Assembly: GCF_027571385.1 (NCBI RefSeq)
Contig: NZ_CP085636.1
Coordinates: forward strand, 4,344,001-4,408,000
Reading direction: 5' to 3'
Origin: Shewanella sp. MTB7
Lineage (GTDB): Bacteria; Pseudomonadota; Gammaproteobacteria; Enterobacterales; Shewanellaceae
DNA length: 64,000 nucleotides
This document shows, piece by piece, positions 1 through 8,656 of the stretch (position 1 is the stretch's first letter; each line of letters begins with the position of its first letter). Below the pieces are notes generated by a model. That model had not been told where the DNA came from. It did no database searches and saw only the letters and a list, made by a program, of their open reading frames with translations. Made by a program: the position numbers and the translations under genes.

Positions 1-370
1 GCTAACTCAATCCTTAAGCGTATCCCGACACATCCCTGTTATATCCTTATCACATCCCTTTTATTTCCATGTATCTGTTTATTAAAAAACAGTTACTCTT
101 CCATGATCTCGGTTATCCATTTACCGAGCTAGCTCATCCATAAGCGTGTCCACATCCATCCTTGTAGCATCCCTTCTGCACTATCCATGTGTCCTGTCTT
201 CCAGACAGTAAACCTTCCATCCTGGATTGTTTAACTTTCCTTAGTCAGTAATACTACACACCATCCTAGCGTGCCTCATCCTTGATAGTTTCTCTTTAGT
301 GCCGATCCTTCCGTCACTTTGATCATCCTGATCATTGAATCCATTCATTTACTGTATTTCCTTCTACGAG
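1..370 (-). ncRNA. csrB: CsrB/RsmZ-family regulatory RNA (partial, runs off left edge)
   Basis: Read on the minus strand this ORF-free stretch has about 26 GGA triplets in about 370 nt, mostly as AGGAU, GGGAU or UGGAU. Several sit in hairpin loops: 194-208 folds as CTGTCT-GGA-AGACAG, 320-334 as TGATC-AGGAT-GATCA, and around 105-126 a CTCGGT/ACCGAG stem carries GGA in its loop. Repeated GGA in loops is the hallmark of CsrB/CsrC/RsmYZ RNAs, which sequester the translational regulator CsrA; csrA itself lies at 45438-45635. A possible -10 (TAGAAT, 375-380) would place the 5' end near 368, but this is uncertain. The terminator lies beyond position 1. Assignment rests on motif density, structure and the GacA box at 537-554; no homology search was possible. 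Confidence 0.85.
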
Positions 371-536
371 TTAAATTCTAGGGTAAATAAGAGTAATAAT
401 GGGGGTATTGTAAAAAGCAAGTTTCTAACGAAAGAGAGGTTTTGTTCAAAATTAATTATAAGGCACTGCTTTTAAAGCATAAATTAACAAAAGTGAGGTT
501 TATCTATTATTAATCATTTCACATGTCTCACACTCT

Positions 537-554
537 TGTAAGAGATCTCTTACA
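537..554. promoter_or_regulatory. GacA/UvrY response-regulator box upstream of the Csr RNA
   Basis: TGTAAGAGATCTCTTACA is a perfect 18-bp palindrome matching the known GacA/UvrY upstream activating consensus TGTAAG-N6-CTTACA. It lies about 170 bp upstream of the inferred 5' end of the GGA-rich RNA, the usual distance for csrB/rsm promoters. Control by the BarA/UvrY (GacS/GacA) system is inferred. Confidence 0.85.
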
Positions 555-566
555 TCGACTATAGCC

Positions 567-593
567 GTTTAGGATAACCGCTAGAGCCTAAAC
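567..593. repeat. Inverted repeat between Csr RNA promoter and DUF962 gene
   Basis: GTTTAGG and CCTAAAC flank a 13-nt spacer. It lies downstream of the minus-strand DUF962 gene and could be a weak transcript end, but no T-run follows. Confidence 0.35.
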
Positions 594-686
594 TTATCTT
601 AATCCCGACGGTCAAACACTCCTATGTATCTTCAAAGGATAAAACTGATGACATTAGAAAATAACAATAGATAAAAGTCACTAAGT

Positions 687-1016
687 TTAACGACGAAAAA
701 ACTTAACGATCCGCTGAGCAAACATAATACAATCGCCCAACAAACTATAGAGTGGGTACTGAAAAGTGACAGGTCTATTCTTCTCAAATTTAAAATGACC
801 GATCCAAGCAAAGCCATAGCCAACTAAAGGCAATAACAAGAGCTGGATCCAATGCTGGGTAATAAGCGTTTCAATCAAAATAACCAGTACAGATAAGCTC
901 CCAATATAATGAAGACGTCTACAGGTAGAGTTTTGATGTTGGGATAGGTAAAAGGGATAAAAAGCTTTAAAGGTTAAATATACTTTTCCCCCTGCAGATT
1001 TAGACGACTCAGTCAT
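687..1016 (-). CDS. DUF962/Mpo1-like membrane protein
   Basis: A protein of about 109 residues of the DUF962 family, related to yeast Mpo1, an iron-dependent dioxygenase of 2-hydroxy fatty acids. The conserved N-terminal motif is visible as YLSQHQNSTCRRLHYIGS (His, Asn, Arg, His), followed by two hydrophobic segments (SLSVLVILIETL and LLLLPLVGYGFAWIGHF). The ATG at 1016 (MTESSK) overlaps the 3' end of the GNAT gene by 8 bp, which suggests translational coupling; ATG at 1022 is also possible, and the longest frame starts at 1052. Family call is good; a fatty-acid oxidation role in bacteria is inference. Confidence 0.75.
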   Translation of the reverse strand: MTESSKSAGGKVYLTFKAFYPFYLSQHQNSTCRRLHYIGSLSVLVILIETLITQHWIQLLLLPLVGYGFAWIGHFKFEKNRPVTFQYPLYSLLGDCIMFAQRIVKFFRR

Positions 1017-1656
1017 TATCATGACCACGATAAAATAACAATTCTCCCTCAACGTTACCTATGGTCAACGGCTCTAAAAGGATAAACCCATGTTGACTAA
1101 AAAGCTGTGCATGATTCGGTTCACTAGCAAAAACACCAATCCCTTCTAACTCAGGTTGTTCATCACACCAACTTAATGTTGCTTGAACCAACTGACTTCC
1201 AAGCCCCTTACCTTGCTCTGTAGGGGAAACAGCAATAAATTGCAAAATACCACATCGAGGGCTCGGCAGATGTTCTAATAGTGAAGACTCTTTCTTGATC
1301 AAAGCCTGTGTTGATTGCCAACCTGTACTGATCAGCATCTTTAAACGCCAATGCCAATACCTCGACTCACCTAACGGAACTTGCTGAGTCACAATACAAG
1401 CAACGCCTACCATTCTATCGAAATCGAATAAGCCAATTAATGCTTGCTCTTGTTGCCATAATTCATTGAGCTCCTCGCGTATTGCCCCTCTCAACTTCTG
1501 CTCGTACATAGCCAAATCACCAGCATACAATGAATCTATAAAGAAGGGATCATCATGATAGGCGTTATAGAGTATTGATGCCGCAACCCGTAAATCTTCG
1601 GCTGTGAGATATACTGCTCGATAAGCTTCTAGTAATGCGTTATCTTCATTATTCAT
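1009..1656 (-). CDS. GNAT-family N-acetyltransferase
   Basis: A 215-residue GNAT acetyltransferase. The acetyl-CoA binding motif A is clear in LQFIAVSPTEQGKGLGSQLV (QGKGLG pyrophosphate loop, about residues 140-160), followed by a motif-B-like segment ending in LFSQHGFILLE. The substrate cannot be told from sequence. It is the first gene of a two-gene minus-strand operon: its stop overlaps the start of the DUF962 gene. The start ATG at 1656 gives the usual family length. Confidence 0.8.
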   Translation of the reverse strand: MNNEDNALLEAYRAVYLTAEDLRVAASILYNAYHDDPFFIDSLYAGDLAMYEQKLRGAIREELNELWQQEQALIGLFDFDRMVGVACIVTQQVPLGESRYWHWRLKMLISTGWQSTQALIKKESSLLEHLPSPRCGILQFIAVSPTEQGKGLGSQLVQATLSWCDEQPELEGIGVFASEPNHAQLFSQHGFILLEPLTIGNVEGELLFYRGHDND

Positions 1657-1822
1657 TAATTGGTAACCTTTGATCTAAATCAATTACCTACCAATGTATC
1701 AAGTCAAATTGACAGTGTAAATATTAATCAGAAGCACTGTTAAAAAAATCTCTTTTGTTCAAGTTTGATCCATAATAAGTATTAGCTATTTAGCTTTGTG
1801 ATACCGCCATAAGGAGCAGTCA

Positions 1823-2053
1823 ATGGATACGACACCACAAGATCTTAGTCATTTATTTGATCAACTAGGCATAGACAGCAGTGAAGAAAATATCGACAAG
1901 TTTATAGCGGACAATCAGATCCCAAAAAATGTGTTAATTAGTCAGGCGGTTTTTTGGAGTGAGTCACAAAAAAGTTTTTTGCGAGAGGCGATAGACGAGG
2001 ACGCCCAATGGTCTGAACTTATTGACCATTTAGACGCCTTAATCAGAAGGTAA
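1823..2053 (+). CDS. DUF2789 family protein
   Basis: A 76-residue acidic soluble protein that matches the DUF2789 pattern: MDTTPQDLSHLFDQLGID at the N terminus, then FWSESQKSFLREAIDEDAQWSELIDHLDALIRR. The function of the family is unknown. An AAGGAG ribosome binding site at about 1810-1815 is well placed before ATG 1823. It is a stand-alone gene convergent with the DUF3192 lipoprotein gene, with only one base between the two stops. Confidence 0.8.
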   Translation: MDTTPQDLSHLFDQLGIDSSEENIDKFIADNQIPKNVLISQAVFWSESQKSFLREAIDEDAQWSELIDHLDALIRR

Positions 2054-2054
2054 C

Positions 2055-2417
2055 TCAAATACTGATGTAGGCCTTCTCACCCCAACCAACAACGGCATTA
2101 TTACTGATGACTACAGGAGTGCATTCATCTTTTGTAGTCTTACCATCTTCCTTAGTTCGCTGGGTTCGATAAAAAAGCACATGCACCTCTTTCTCGTTCT
2201 GAATATAAGCCTCATAAAAATCCGCATCTCCCATCAATACTTTAACTTGATCTTGGCTCATACCTAGGTTTAATTTCGTTAGATTATCACGGTTAGCCGA
2301 CTGAGTTTGCTCCCAACTGTTCCAGCCTGAATCGCTCTCACCAAGGTTGATAACACAACCGCTTAAGCCTAAACTTGCGACCCCTACGAACACTAAACCA
2401 ATTAAATTTGTTTTCAC
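2055..2417 (-). CDS. DUF3192 lipoprotein
   Basis: A 120-residue predicted lipoprotein. The signal peptide ends in the lipobox LSGC (Cys about residue 21). The mature part has LNLGMSQDQVKVLMGDADF, the pattern of the SmpA/OmlA (BamE)-like fold found in DUF3192 proteins of Vibrio and Shewanella. It probably sits in the outer membrane or periplasm; its role is unknown. It is convergent with the DUF2789 gene. Confidence 0.75.
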   Translation of the reverse strand: MKTNLIGLVFVGVASLGLSGCVINLGESDSGWNSWEQTQSANRDNLTKLNLGMSQDQVKVLMGDADFYEAYIQNEKEVHVLFYRTQRTKEDGKTTKDECTPVVISNNAVVGWGEKAYISI

Positions 2418-2559
2418 TATGACTTCCTGTTTCTTTATTATAGATAAGATGCTTTAAAGCAAGTAACAGGCCAGAATATATCTACTTGTTTTTATTGACT
2501 TTGTTTTTTAGCAAATATTTTTATTAGTCTTTTAAGCTAGCTATTGAGAAAAATAACCA

Positions 2560-2889
2560 ATGATGAGTCCTTTAGAACATGTGTTAGCAGCTGCAAAATC
2601 AGTAGCAAGTACAGGAAAGCAGCCTAGCCTGGTCTTAATAAAAACAAAACTGGGGAACAGTGTTCCATTGCCCATACTTATCCAAGGTTTGCAACAGTTT
2701 AAATCAATGTCTCTGGAGTCAATCGCGCAAATACAAACTCCCGACACTCATTTACTTCAACCAGAAAATACACAAGAGATATCTGAACTTGATAAACTTA
2801 AGCAAGAAATTAAACAACTAAAAGATATTTATCAACAGCTTAACATTAGAATATCTCAGTTAGAAATAGACCATAAGGTTCAAAAATAA
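2560..2889 (+). CDS. Conserved hypothetical protein with C-terminal coiled coil
   Basis: A 109-residue protein. The N-terminal half (MSPLEHVLAAAKSVASTGKQ, then LIKTKLGNSVPLPILIQGL) looks helical and could be DNA-binding like KfrA-type N termini, but that is a guess. Residues about 75-105 (ELDKLKQEIKQLKDIYQQL) form a clear heptad coiled coil. The start may be ATG 2560 or 2563; no strong ribosome binding site is visible. Its last base is the first base of the downstream DUF2310 gene, so the two are probably translated together. I do not recognise a function. Confidence 0.7.
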   Translation: MMSPLEHVLAAAKSVASTGKQPSLVLIKTKLGNSVPLPILIQGLQQFKSMSLESIAQIQTPDTHLLQPENTQEISELDKLKQEIKQLKDIYQQLNIRISQLEIDHKVQK

Positions 2890-3662
2890 TGCACGTTGTA
2901 GAACTACGATTTGAGTGTTTTGACGACACTACTATGACCTCTGCTGAAAAAGCGATAAATGGGCTTCTGGAAGCTTATCGAGCCAACGGGCAGGTATTAG
3001 GAAGAGAGTTTGCCATTGCTTTCAATGATGGTGACTTTAGAGTTAGGCTGTTAATGCCAGAAAAAAGTAGTCTGGCCAAACGTTTTAACAGTCCTTGGGT
3101 GAACGCAGCATTGAATGAACTAACACATGCCAAGTTGCTAGCCCCAAGAGATAAATATATAGGTCAAGATATCAATTCAGAAAGTAGCAGTTTTGAAAAG
3201 CCGAGTTGGCAGCTCATCTACACCAGTTATGTACATATGTGTTCACCAGTGCGAAATGGTGACACACTGCAACCCATCCCACTCTATCAGTTACCTGCAA
3301 CCTTTAACGGCGACCATAAACGTGTTATCCGTTGGCAGACCGAGTGGCAAGCCTGTGATGAGCTACAGATGGCTGCGGGTACTAAAGCAGAATTTGCTGC
3401 TTTAGAAGAACTTACCTCAACTAACAGTGATCTTTTCCGCCGTGGTTGGGATATCAGAGGAAGAATTGAATTTCAGACTAACATCTCAACTTACTACTAC
3501 CTTTATCGCGTAGGTGGAGACAGCTTAATCTCTGAGAAACAACGACCTTGTCCACGTTGTGGTAACAAAGAGTGGCTCTTAGATGAACCTTTACTAGATA
3601 TGTTTCATTTTCGCTGTGATGAGTGTCGTATTGTATCGAATATCTCTTGGGATCATCTTTAA
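2889..3662 (+). CDS. DUF2310 zinc-ribbon protein, possibly nucleic-acid binding
   Basis: A 257-residue DUF2310 protein. The C terminus carries a zinc ribbon with two CxxC knuckles, CPRCGNKEW and FRCDECRIVSN (about residues 223-248). The N-terminal part starts MHVVELRFECF and contains the conserved aromatic stretch WQLIYTSYVHMCSPVRNGD. The family is described as possibly nucleic-acid binding; no precise role is known. It begins at the end of the upstream coiled-coil gene and is probably cotranscribed with it. Confidence 0.8.
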   Translation: MHVVELRFECFDDTTMTSAEKAINGLLEAYRANGQVLGREFAIAFNDGDFRVRLLMPEKSSLAKRFNSPWVNAALNELTHAKLLAPRDKYIGQDINSESSSFEKPSWQLIYTSYVHMCSPVRNGDTLQPIPLYQLPATFNGDHKRVIRWQTEWQACDELQMAAGTKAEFAALEELTSTNSDLFRRGWDIRGRIEFQTNISTYYYLYRVGGDSLISEKQRPCPRCGNKEWLLDEPLLDMFHFRCDECRIVSNISWDHL

Positions 3663-3686
3663 ATAGTAGATCCTAGGACCTAGAGC

Positions 3687-4349
3687 CTAGGATCTTTTTA
3701 AATTCTGCCACATCAATTTAATGCGATGCCAAATTCCTGGGTGATCCAATTCAGGCATAGATTCTTCTATATGCAGTTCAGGCGGAGCCACTCTCGGCAC
3801 CAAAGAACTAATGAAGCTTTCAAGCGAATCAGCCAGTTTCTCACTAGGTACTTGGCCTGGGATCTCCGTCCACACACTACCATCTTCATTATCGACAATG
3901 AGCATTCGATCTCCGTCACCTAAAACACCAATAAACCAGGTTGGTGCCTGTTTAAGTTTTTTCTTCATCATCAGGTGACCGATGATATTTTGCTGTAGAT
4001 AATCAAAATCCGTCTTATTCCACACCTGTAATAGCTCACCTGTTCCCCACTTTGAGTCAAATAGGAGTGGAGCGGAAAAATGAGTGCAAAACAAACCATT
4101 GATGTCTGGATGTAACTTTATCTCTAGCGCTGTTTCCACATTATCAAAGTTGACATGCTCTTCTCTCTCTTTCGGCTGCCAATGAACGGTATTATTCATT
4201 CCCTCGCCATGCACATCTTCAGTAAACTCACCTTCGATACAAGGGGAGTCTTCTCCTTGAGGATAATAGCGAGGAGATTCTCCTAACTTATCGATATAAG
4301 CTTGATGGTACATTTTTAAGAATTTATTCAGCGCAGATAAAGAAGACAC
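3687..4349 (-). CDS. syd: SecY-interacting protein Syd
   Basis: A 220-residue Syd protein, a cytoplasmic protein that binds SecY and can disrupt misassembled SecYEG. Recognisable stretches are [23 protein letters not shown] at the N terminus and the central acidic region ending in [26 protein letters not shown]. It is divergent from queF, with about 60 bp between the start codons; the same pairing occurs in E. coli. Confidence 0.92.
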   Translation of the reverse strand: MSSLSALNKFLKMYHQAYIDKLGESPRYYPQGEDSPCIEGEFTEDVHGEGMNNTVHWQPKEREEHVNFDNVETALEIKLHPDINGLFCTHFSAPLLFDSKWGTGELLQVWNKTDFDYLQQNIIGHLMMKKKLKQAPTWFIGVLGDGDRMLIVDNEDGSVWTEIPGQVPSEKLADSLESFISSLVPRVAPPELHIEESMPELDHPGIWHRIKLMWQNLKRS

Positions 4350-4371
4350 TTAGTTGTTGTCCAAAATCAGG

Positions 4372-4377
4372 TATAAT
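4372..4377 (+). promoter_or_regulatory. Probable -10 of the queF promoter
   Basis: A perfect TATAAT lies between the divergent syd and queF genes. Transcription would begin near 4384, downstream of the first in-frame ATG (4376), so this argues for the later queF starts. The -35 is weak. Confidence 0.5.
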
Positions 4378-4408
4378 GGTTACCTATTTTGCCATGGAAA
4401 AACCATTG

Positions 4409-5266
4409 ATGACACAAATTCATGATCCTTATAGTGACGCAAAAGCTCTTTCTGAACTCACGCTAGGAAAAGCGACTGGCTATCAGTCTGAGTATGATGC
4501 ATCTCTGCTGCAAGGGGTTCCCCGTAAACTCAACCGTGATGCCATAGAACTCGTTGGCACTCTGCCCTTCCATGGCACTGATATCTGGACAGGTTATGAA
4601 CTTTCTTGGCTCAATGCCAAAGGAAAGCCTATGATCGCTATCGCTGAATTCCTCCTCAATTTCGATAGCGAACACTTAATCGAATCCAAATCTTTTAAGC
4701 TATACCTCAATAGCTTCAATCAAACAAAGTTTGACTCCATTGAACAGGTTCAAGCTAGATTAGCGGATGACCTAAGCCGCTGTGCAAATGGTGAGGTATT
4801 GGTTAAAATTATCGAACCTAAACACTTCACTCACCAACGCATTGTTGAACTTCCGGGTACCTGTATTGACGATCTAGACATTGAGATCCACAATTACAAT
4901 TTTAATCCCGATTATCTACTCGACAGTACAGATGACAAAGCCGTAGTCGCCGAAACATTAAACTCTAACCTGTTAAAATCTAACTGTTTAATTACATCTC
5001 AACCCGATTGGGGCAGTGTAATGATCCGTTACCAAGGACCTAAGATCGATCGCGAGAAACTGCTACGTTACCTTATTTCATTCCGTCAACATAATGAGTT
5101 TCACGAGCAGTGTATCGAACGGATCTTTGTTGATCTAAAACGTTTCTGCCACTGTGCAAAGTTAACCGTCTACGCCCGTTACACCCGACGTGGGGGCTTA
5201 GATATCAACCCTTACCGTAGTGACTTCGAGCATACTCCAGAAAACCATAGACTAGCTAGGCAGTAA
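4409..5266 (+). CDS. queF: NADPH-dependent 7-cyano-7-deazaguanine reductase QueF
   Basis: A long-form (E. coli type) QueF of about 285 residues, reducing preQ0 to preQ1 in queuosine synthesis. The family signatures are visible: [16 protein letters not shown] near the N terminus, [17 protein letters not shown], the catalytic Cys in [16 protein letters not shown], and [13 protein letters not shown] near the C terminus. I chose ATG 4409 ([14 protein letters not shown]) because it fits the family's N terminus and lies downstream of the TATAAT at 4372; in-frame ATGs also occur at 4376 and 4394. Confidence 0.95.
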   Translation: MTQIHDPYSDAKALSELTLGKATGYQSEYDASLLQGVPRKLNRDAIELVGTLPFHGTDIWTGYELSWLNAKGKPMIAIAEFLLNFDSEHLIESKSFKLYLNSFNQTKFDSIEQVQARLADDLSRCANGEVLVKIIEPKHFTHQRIVELPGTCIDDLDIEIHNYNFNPDYLLDSTDDKAVVAETLNSNLLKSNCLITSQPDWGSVMIRYQGPKIDREKLLRYLISFRQHNEFHEQCIERIFVDLKRFCHCAKLTVYARYTRRGGLDINPYRSDFEHTPENHRLARQ

Positions 5267-5584
5267 GTAGACAGCCCTTTTAAGTTAGTAAAGACGTTAT
5301 TTTGTGAGATAAGACTATATAGCATCAGCTAAAACGCTCCTTTCTGGCGTGTTTTAGCCTCACCTTTCTACATTCATGAATTCACAAGAAAACATCAATT
5401 CCCCGCACCACCCTCCTTAAATCATAAAATCTAGATTCAAATACAACAAATCGTTTACCTAAGTTAATTATCTGTTTCCACTCACTCGAGCTTGGTAAAT
5501 ACAACTAAATGAAATTGTCGACAGACTGTTAGGAATCATCCTGTTTAGTCATAGATATATTAGATAAAACGATTAATACCACTT

Positions 5585-5598
5585 TTGAGGTACATCAA
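5585..5598. promoter_or_regulatory. FNR/EtrA-like site upstream of the porin
   Basis: TTGAGGTACATCAA matches the FNR consensus TTGAT-N4-ATCAA at 9 of 10 defined positions. It lies about 155 bp upstream of the porin start. Anaerobic control is inferred. Confidence 0.5.
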
Positions 5599-5612
5599 AC
5601 TTGGCGCCATAT

Positions 5613-5628
5613 ATTGACCTTGGTCACA
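5613..5628. promoter_or_regulatory. CRP-like site upstream of the porin
   Basis: ATTGA-CCTTGG-TCACA matches the CRP consensus TGTGA-N6-TCACA at 8 of 10 positions. It is 14 bp downstream of the FNR-like site. The rest of the 482-bp gap before the porin shows nothing else I can name. Confidence 0.45.
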
Positions 5629-5748
5629 TATCTTAAACAGTGACAAGAATCATCAATTAACATTGTTCTAAATCAAAAATCACTACTCTGTAAACATCTA
5701 TAACATCTACAAATTTGCAAAGTAATCATAATTTATAAGGACTACATA

Positions 5749-6942
5749 ATGAAAGTTCGTGCGCTAACCCTAGCCATCTTAGCAAGTATTTCCGCATCAG
5801 CCATTGCTGCAGATACTGTTGATCCATTAAAAAAAGCCTTTATCGACGATGCAGAGGTCAATCTCCAGTTCCGTTTACGCTATGAGCAAGCCGATGTGGA
5901 GAATGTAGATGATCAAAATCAAACAACTTTACGCACACGCCTCACCTATAAAACAGGTGACATCTACAACTTCTTTGGTCTAACTGAAATTGATGATGTA
6001 CGCTCAACTGATAATGAACCCCTCATTGCCGATTATGAGTACACCCAAATCAACCAAGCCTTTATTGGTTACCGAGCTCCAGCTAATACATTATTAAAAT
6101 ATGGTAGACAACGTATCCTATTAGATAATCAAAGATTCGTTGGTGGTGTTGGCTTCCGCCAAAATGAACAAACCTATGATGCCTTTTCAATACAAAATAC
6201 TGCTATTGAGCACCTAACCGCTTACTACGCTTACATCAATAATGTAAACCGAATTTTCTCAGAAGACTCAGGTAACGATAAACATAAAAACGAAACTAAT
6301 TTACTCAATATTAACTATAAGGGACTCGACTTCGTTCACCTTAGCGGTTATGCCTACCTTATCGACAACCTAGATGTCGCTAAGTTCTCAACCGATACCT
6401 ACGGTATTCGTGCGACTGGTAATGTAAAGCTAGATACCCTCAAGTTTAACTATGAAGCTGAGTATGCTCAACAGTCTGAAGGTGGGGATAACCCGACAAC
6501 CTACACAGCGAACTACTACAAGTTAGGCGCAGGGATCGGCTATCAAGGCTTTGGTGCTAAAATAGGCTATGAAGTACTAGGTTCTGACGATGGTAAGGCG
6601 GGATTCATTACGCCACTTGCTACCTTACACGCCTTTAACGGTTGGACCGATAAGTTCCTCTTCGGTGGTGCGGGTAACTGGGACAATGGTTTGGTCGATA
6701 CCCACGTCATCTTGACCGCTAAAGTTTCAGGTCTTAATTTACTGGCCAAATACCATAAGTTTGACTCTGACTATGGTGACATCGACATGGGCCAAGAGTG
6801 GGGTGTTTCGGCCTCTTACACTTTTGCTAACCACTATGACGTAAGTGTTAAATATGCCAGCTACACAGGTGGTGACAGTCACATAGGCTACTCTAACGCC
6901 GATACTGATAAAATTTGGTTAACCTTAGAAGCTAAATACTGA
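5749..6942 (+). CDS. Outer-membrane porin, alginate-export type
   Basis: A 397-residue beta-barrel porin with a Sec signal peptide (residues 1-21, cleavage after SAIAA). Mature beta-strand patterns (VNLQFRLRYEQADV, TTLRTRLTYKTG) and LLKYGRQRILLDNQRFVGGVGFRQNEQTYD are typical of alginate-export (Alginate_exp) porins. It ends in an aromatic residue (LTLEAKY), the outer-membrane insertion signal. The substrate is unknown. A GG-rich ribosome binding site (TAAGGA) precedes ATG 5749. The FNR- and CRP-like sites upstream suggest control by oxygen and carbon status. Confidence 0.8.
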   Translation: MKVRALTLAILASISASAIAADTVDPLKKAFIDDAEVNLQFRLRYEQADVENVDDQNQTTLRTRLTYKTGDIYNFFGLTEIDDVRSTDNEPLIADYEYTQINQAFIGYRAPANTLLKYGRQRILLDNQRFVGGVGFRQNEQTYDAFSIQNTAIEHLTAYYAYINNVNRIFSEDSGNDKHKNETNLLNINYKGLDFVHLSGYAYLIDNLDVAKFSTDTYGIRATGNVKLDTLKFNYEAEYAQQSEGGDNPTTYTANYYKLGAGIGYQGFGAKIGYEVLGSDDGKAGFITPLATLHAFNGWTDKFLFGGAGNWDNGLVDTHVILTAKVSGLNLLAKYHKFDSDYGDIDMGQEWGVSASYTFANHYDVSVKYASYTGGDSHIGYSNADTDKIWLTLEAKY

Positions 6943-7041
6943 AAATAGTGGGTTAATGGTATAACTCTAAAAAGGGATTAAGGTAACTTCCATACTTAAT
7001 CCTTAAGAGCAGGTCTAGTTTAATCTCAACCTGCTTCTTGT

Positions 7042-7926
7042 TTAACTATCACAATCTAATCTCGCCAACATCTCCTGCACTGTTAACTCCAGCGTGTTTA
7101 AATCAACTTTGCCAACATTTGATATACTCAAAGCAAAGCGATATTCCTCGTTCAATTTAGCAAGGTAAACAGACCATCTTGAGTCATCTGCATTTTTACC
7201 CCGATGCTCATCATGAATGTTCAAGGTTATATTGTTAAACAGAGGCAAAACCTTAATATCTGACCCATGAGCCTCAAGTAAACAACGATTTTCTATCATT
7301 TGGCTAAAATCAAAGCTAAAGGATTTAAGCGACAGAGATAAGCCCAACCCTTTGGCTTTAATATAAGACTCTTTCAACGCCCAAAGATCAAAGAAACGCT
7401 CCCGTTGCAAATGTTCCGGCAGGGTTAAGAGCTCATCAGATTCGGTTTGAGTAAAATAGTGATTTAAAATCGAATAGATGTTCGTATTCGCTCTACTGCG
7501 CTCTATATCAACACCCAATTCAATATCGTCATTATAGGTATCTGCCATCGACGTTTGCTTAGCATCGAGCACTGCTATCACTAGCCAATCACCACTGTGA
7601 CTAATATTAAACTTAAGTCCCGTATGTACACGTTGCTTTGCGATTAAATCAGGTTTTCCTTTCTCGCCATATACAAAGCGCCAATCTTGAGGAGCTATCT
7701 TCCCAGCAGTACCAGTGTGTAGGGATAGAATGCCTCTGAGATAACCCCTTACCATCAGACCTTTATCCCGAGCTTGGGGTTGAATATATCGTGATACCTT
7801 GGCCAACTCATCTTCAGATAGCCATTGACGTATCTGCTCAACCTGCTCTAAGTTCATCTCATCGACATTTAATGGGCAAAAATAGAGCATTACTTGGGGT
7901 AATGTTCCGAAAGATGAAGGTGACAA
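7042..7926 (-). CDS. 4'-phosphopantetheinyl transferase, Sfp type
   Basis: A 294-residue Sfp/EntD-type enzyme that moves phosphopantetheine from CoA to carrier proteins. The magnesium-binding motif is ELGVDIERSRAN (about residues 150-160) and the second core motif is FFDLWALKESYIKAKGLGLS (W-x-x-K-E-x-x-x-K). FNISHSGDWLVIAV is also conserved. In marine Shewanella an enzyme of this type (PfaE) activates the EPA synthase, but no pfa gene is in this window, so that identity is only possible. Confidence 0.88.
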   Translation of the reverse strand: MSPSSFGTLPQVMLYFCPLNVDEMNLEQVEQIRQWLSEDELAKVSRYIQPQARDKGLMVRGYLRGILSLHTGTAGKIAPQDWRFVYGEKGKPDLIAKQRVHTGLKFNISHSGDWLVIAVLDAKQTSMADTYNDDIELGVDIERSRANTNIYSILNHYFTQTESDELLTLPEHLQRERFFDLWALKESYIKAKGLGLSLSLKSFSFDFSQMIENRCLLEAHGSDIKVLPLFNNITLNIHDEHRGKNADDSRWSVYLAKLNEEYRFALSISNVGKVDLNTLELTVQEMLARLDCDS

Positions 7927-8005
7927 GTTAACTCCACGACAGGTGATTATTTCTTAAATCTCGCAAGAATAAGATAGTAGCAGAACTAAACGATTTAAAT
8001 AAGTA

Positions 8006-8019
8006 ATACCAATTGGTAT
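8006..8019. repeat. Perfect 14-bp palindrome ATACCAATTGGTAT
   Basis: A self-complementary ATACCAATTGGTAT lies in the 373-bp gap between the PPTase and hpf genes. It resembles ends of dispersed intergenic repeats of marine gammaproteobacteria, but no second copy is seen in the window. Confidence 0.35.
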
Positions 8020-8197
8020 AAAGCCTACCTAGTATACATTTACTGACTTGTTCCCAAAGAACAACAAAAATTCGCCACCATAATAGGGATGTATAAATAA
8101 GCATGAATTTACCAGTCTACAATTCATGGAAAACAGCAAGCACTGAGTTAACAAAACGGTATAACGTTCTGAGTTGATATTGAATTTTTGGTTAACC

Positions 8198-8225
8198 CAA
8201 AAAAAAACCACCGAATAATCGATGG
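8198..8225 (-). terminator. Rho-independent terminator of the hibernation-factor gene
   Basis: On the minus strand CCATCG-ATTATT-CGGTGG forms a stem with one G-U pair, followed by nine T. It sits about 75 bp after the stop at 8300. Confidence 0.75.
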
Positions 8226-8299
8226 CTTTAGTATTTTATTTCTTCTATTTCGTTTATTTTATTTAGCCAGCAATAAAATGATGCCTAAATATCGCTAAC

Positions 8300-8656
8300 T
8301 TAAACCAGCTTCATCTCTTGAATGATCTCATGAGCAATCTCAGGAGTCGTACTCACAGGTTTCTCATGCAGATCGGCTTTTAATTGCCCTTTACGATGTT
8401 TAAGTGCGGCATCAAGTTTCTTTGATGCTGAAGTGATAGCCGGAAACATGATTTCGTTTGTACCAGAAGCAGAAATTCGGCTACCTTCATAATTAGTACG
8501 TAACTCAACTTGATGCTCGCCGTGCTCTTTTGAGATGATAACATCCAGTGAGATTAACGTCGGAAAGTGAGTGGCGATTTTAGAAAACTTGTCGTTCACA
8601 TGTTCTTTGATTGAATCACTAATATCAACGTGGTGACCAGAAAGATTTATTTTCAT
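8300..8656 (-). CDS. Ribosome hibernation factor, HPF/RaiA family
   Basis: A 118-residue protein of the HPF/RaiA (YfiA) family, which binds the 30S decoding region in stationary phase. The start MKINLSGHHVDISDSIKEHVNDKFSKI is HPF-like, while LISLDVIISKEHGEH and the C-terminal extension after residue 95 resemble RaiA. It is a single gene, not part of an rpoN cluster, so it may be a second paralogue. A ribosome binding site AAAGGAAAA precedes the ATG. Confidence 0.85.
   Translation of the reverse strand: MKINLSGHHVDISDSIKEHVNDKFSKIATHFPTLISLDVIISKEHGEHQVELRTNYEGSRISASGTNEIMFPAITSASKKLDAALKHRKGQLKADLHEKPVSTTPEIAHEIIQEMKLV

Noticed and set aside
1..370. Microsatellite-like CATCC repeats
   Set aside because: Read on the other strand they are GGAUG motifs in hairpin loops, which fits a Csr RNA better than simple repeats.
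8029..8211. 60-codon ORF on the minus strand near hpf
   Set aside because: It overlaps the hpf terminator, has no ribosome binding site and no recognisable family.
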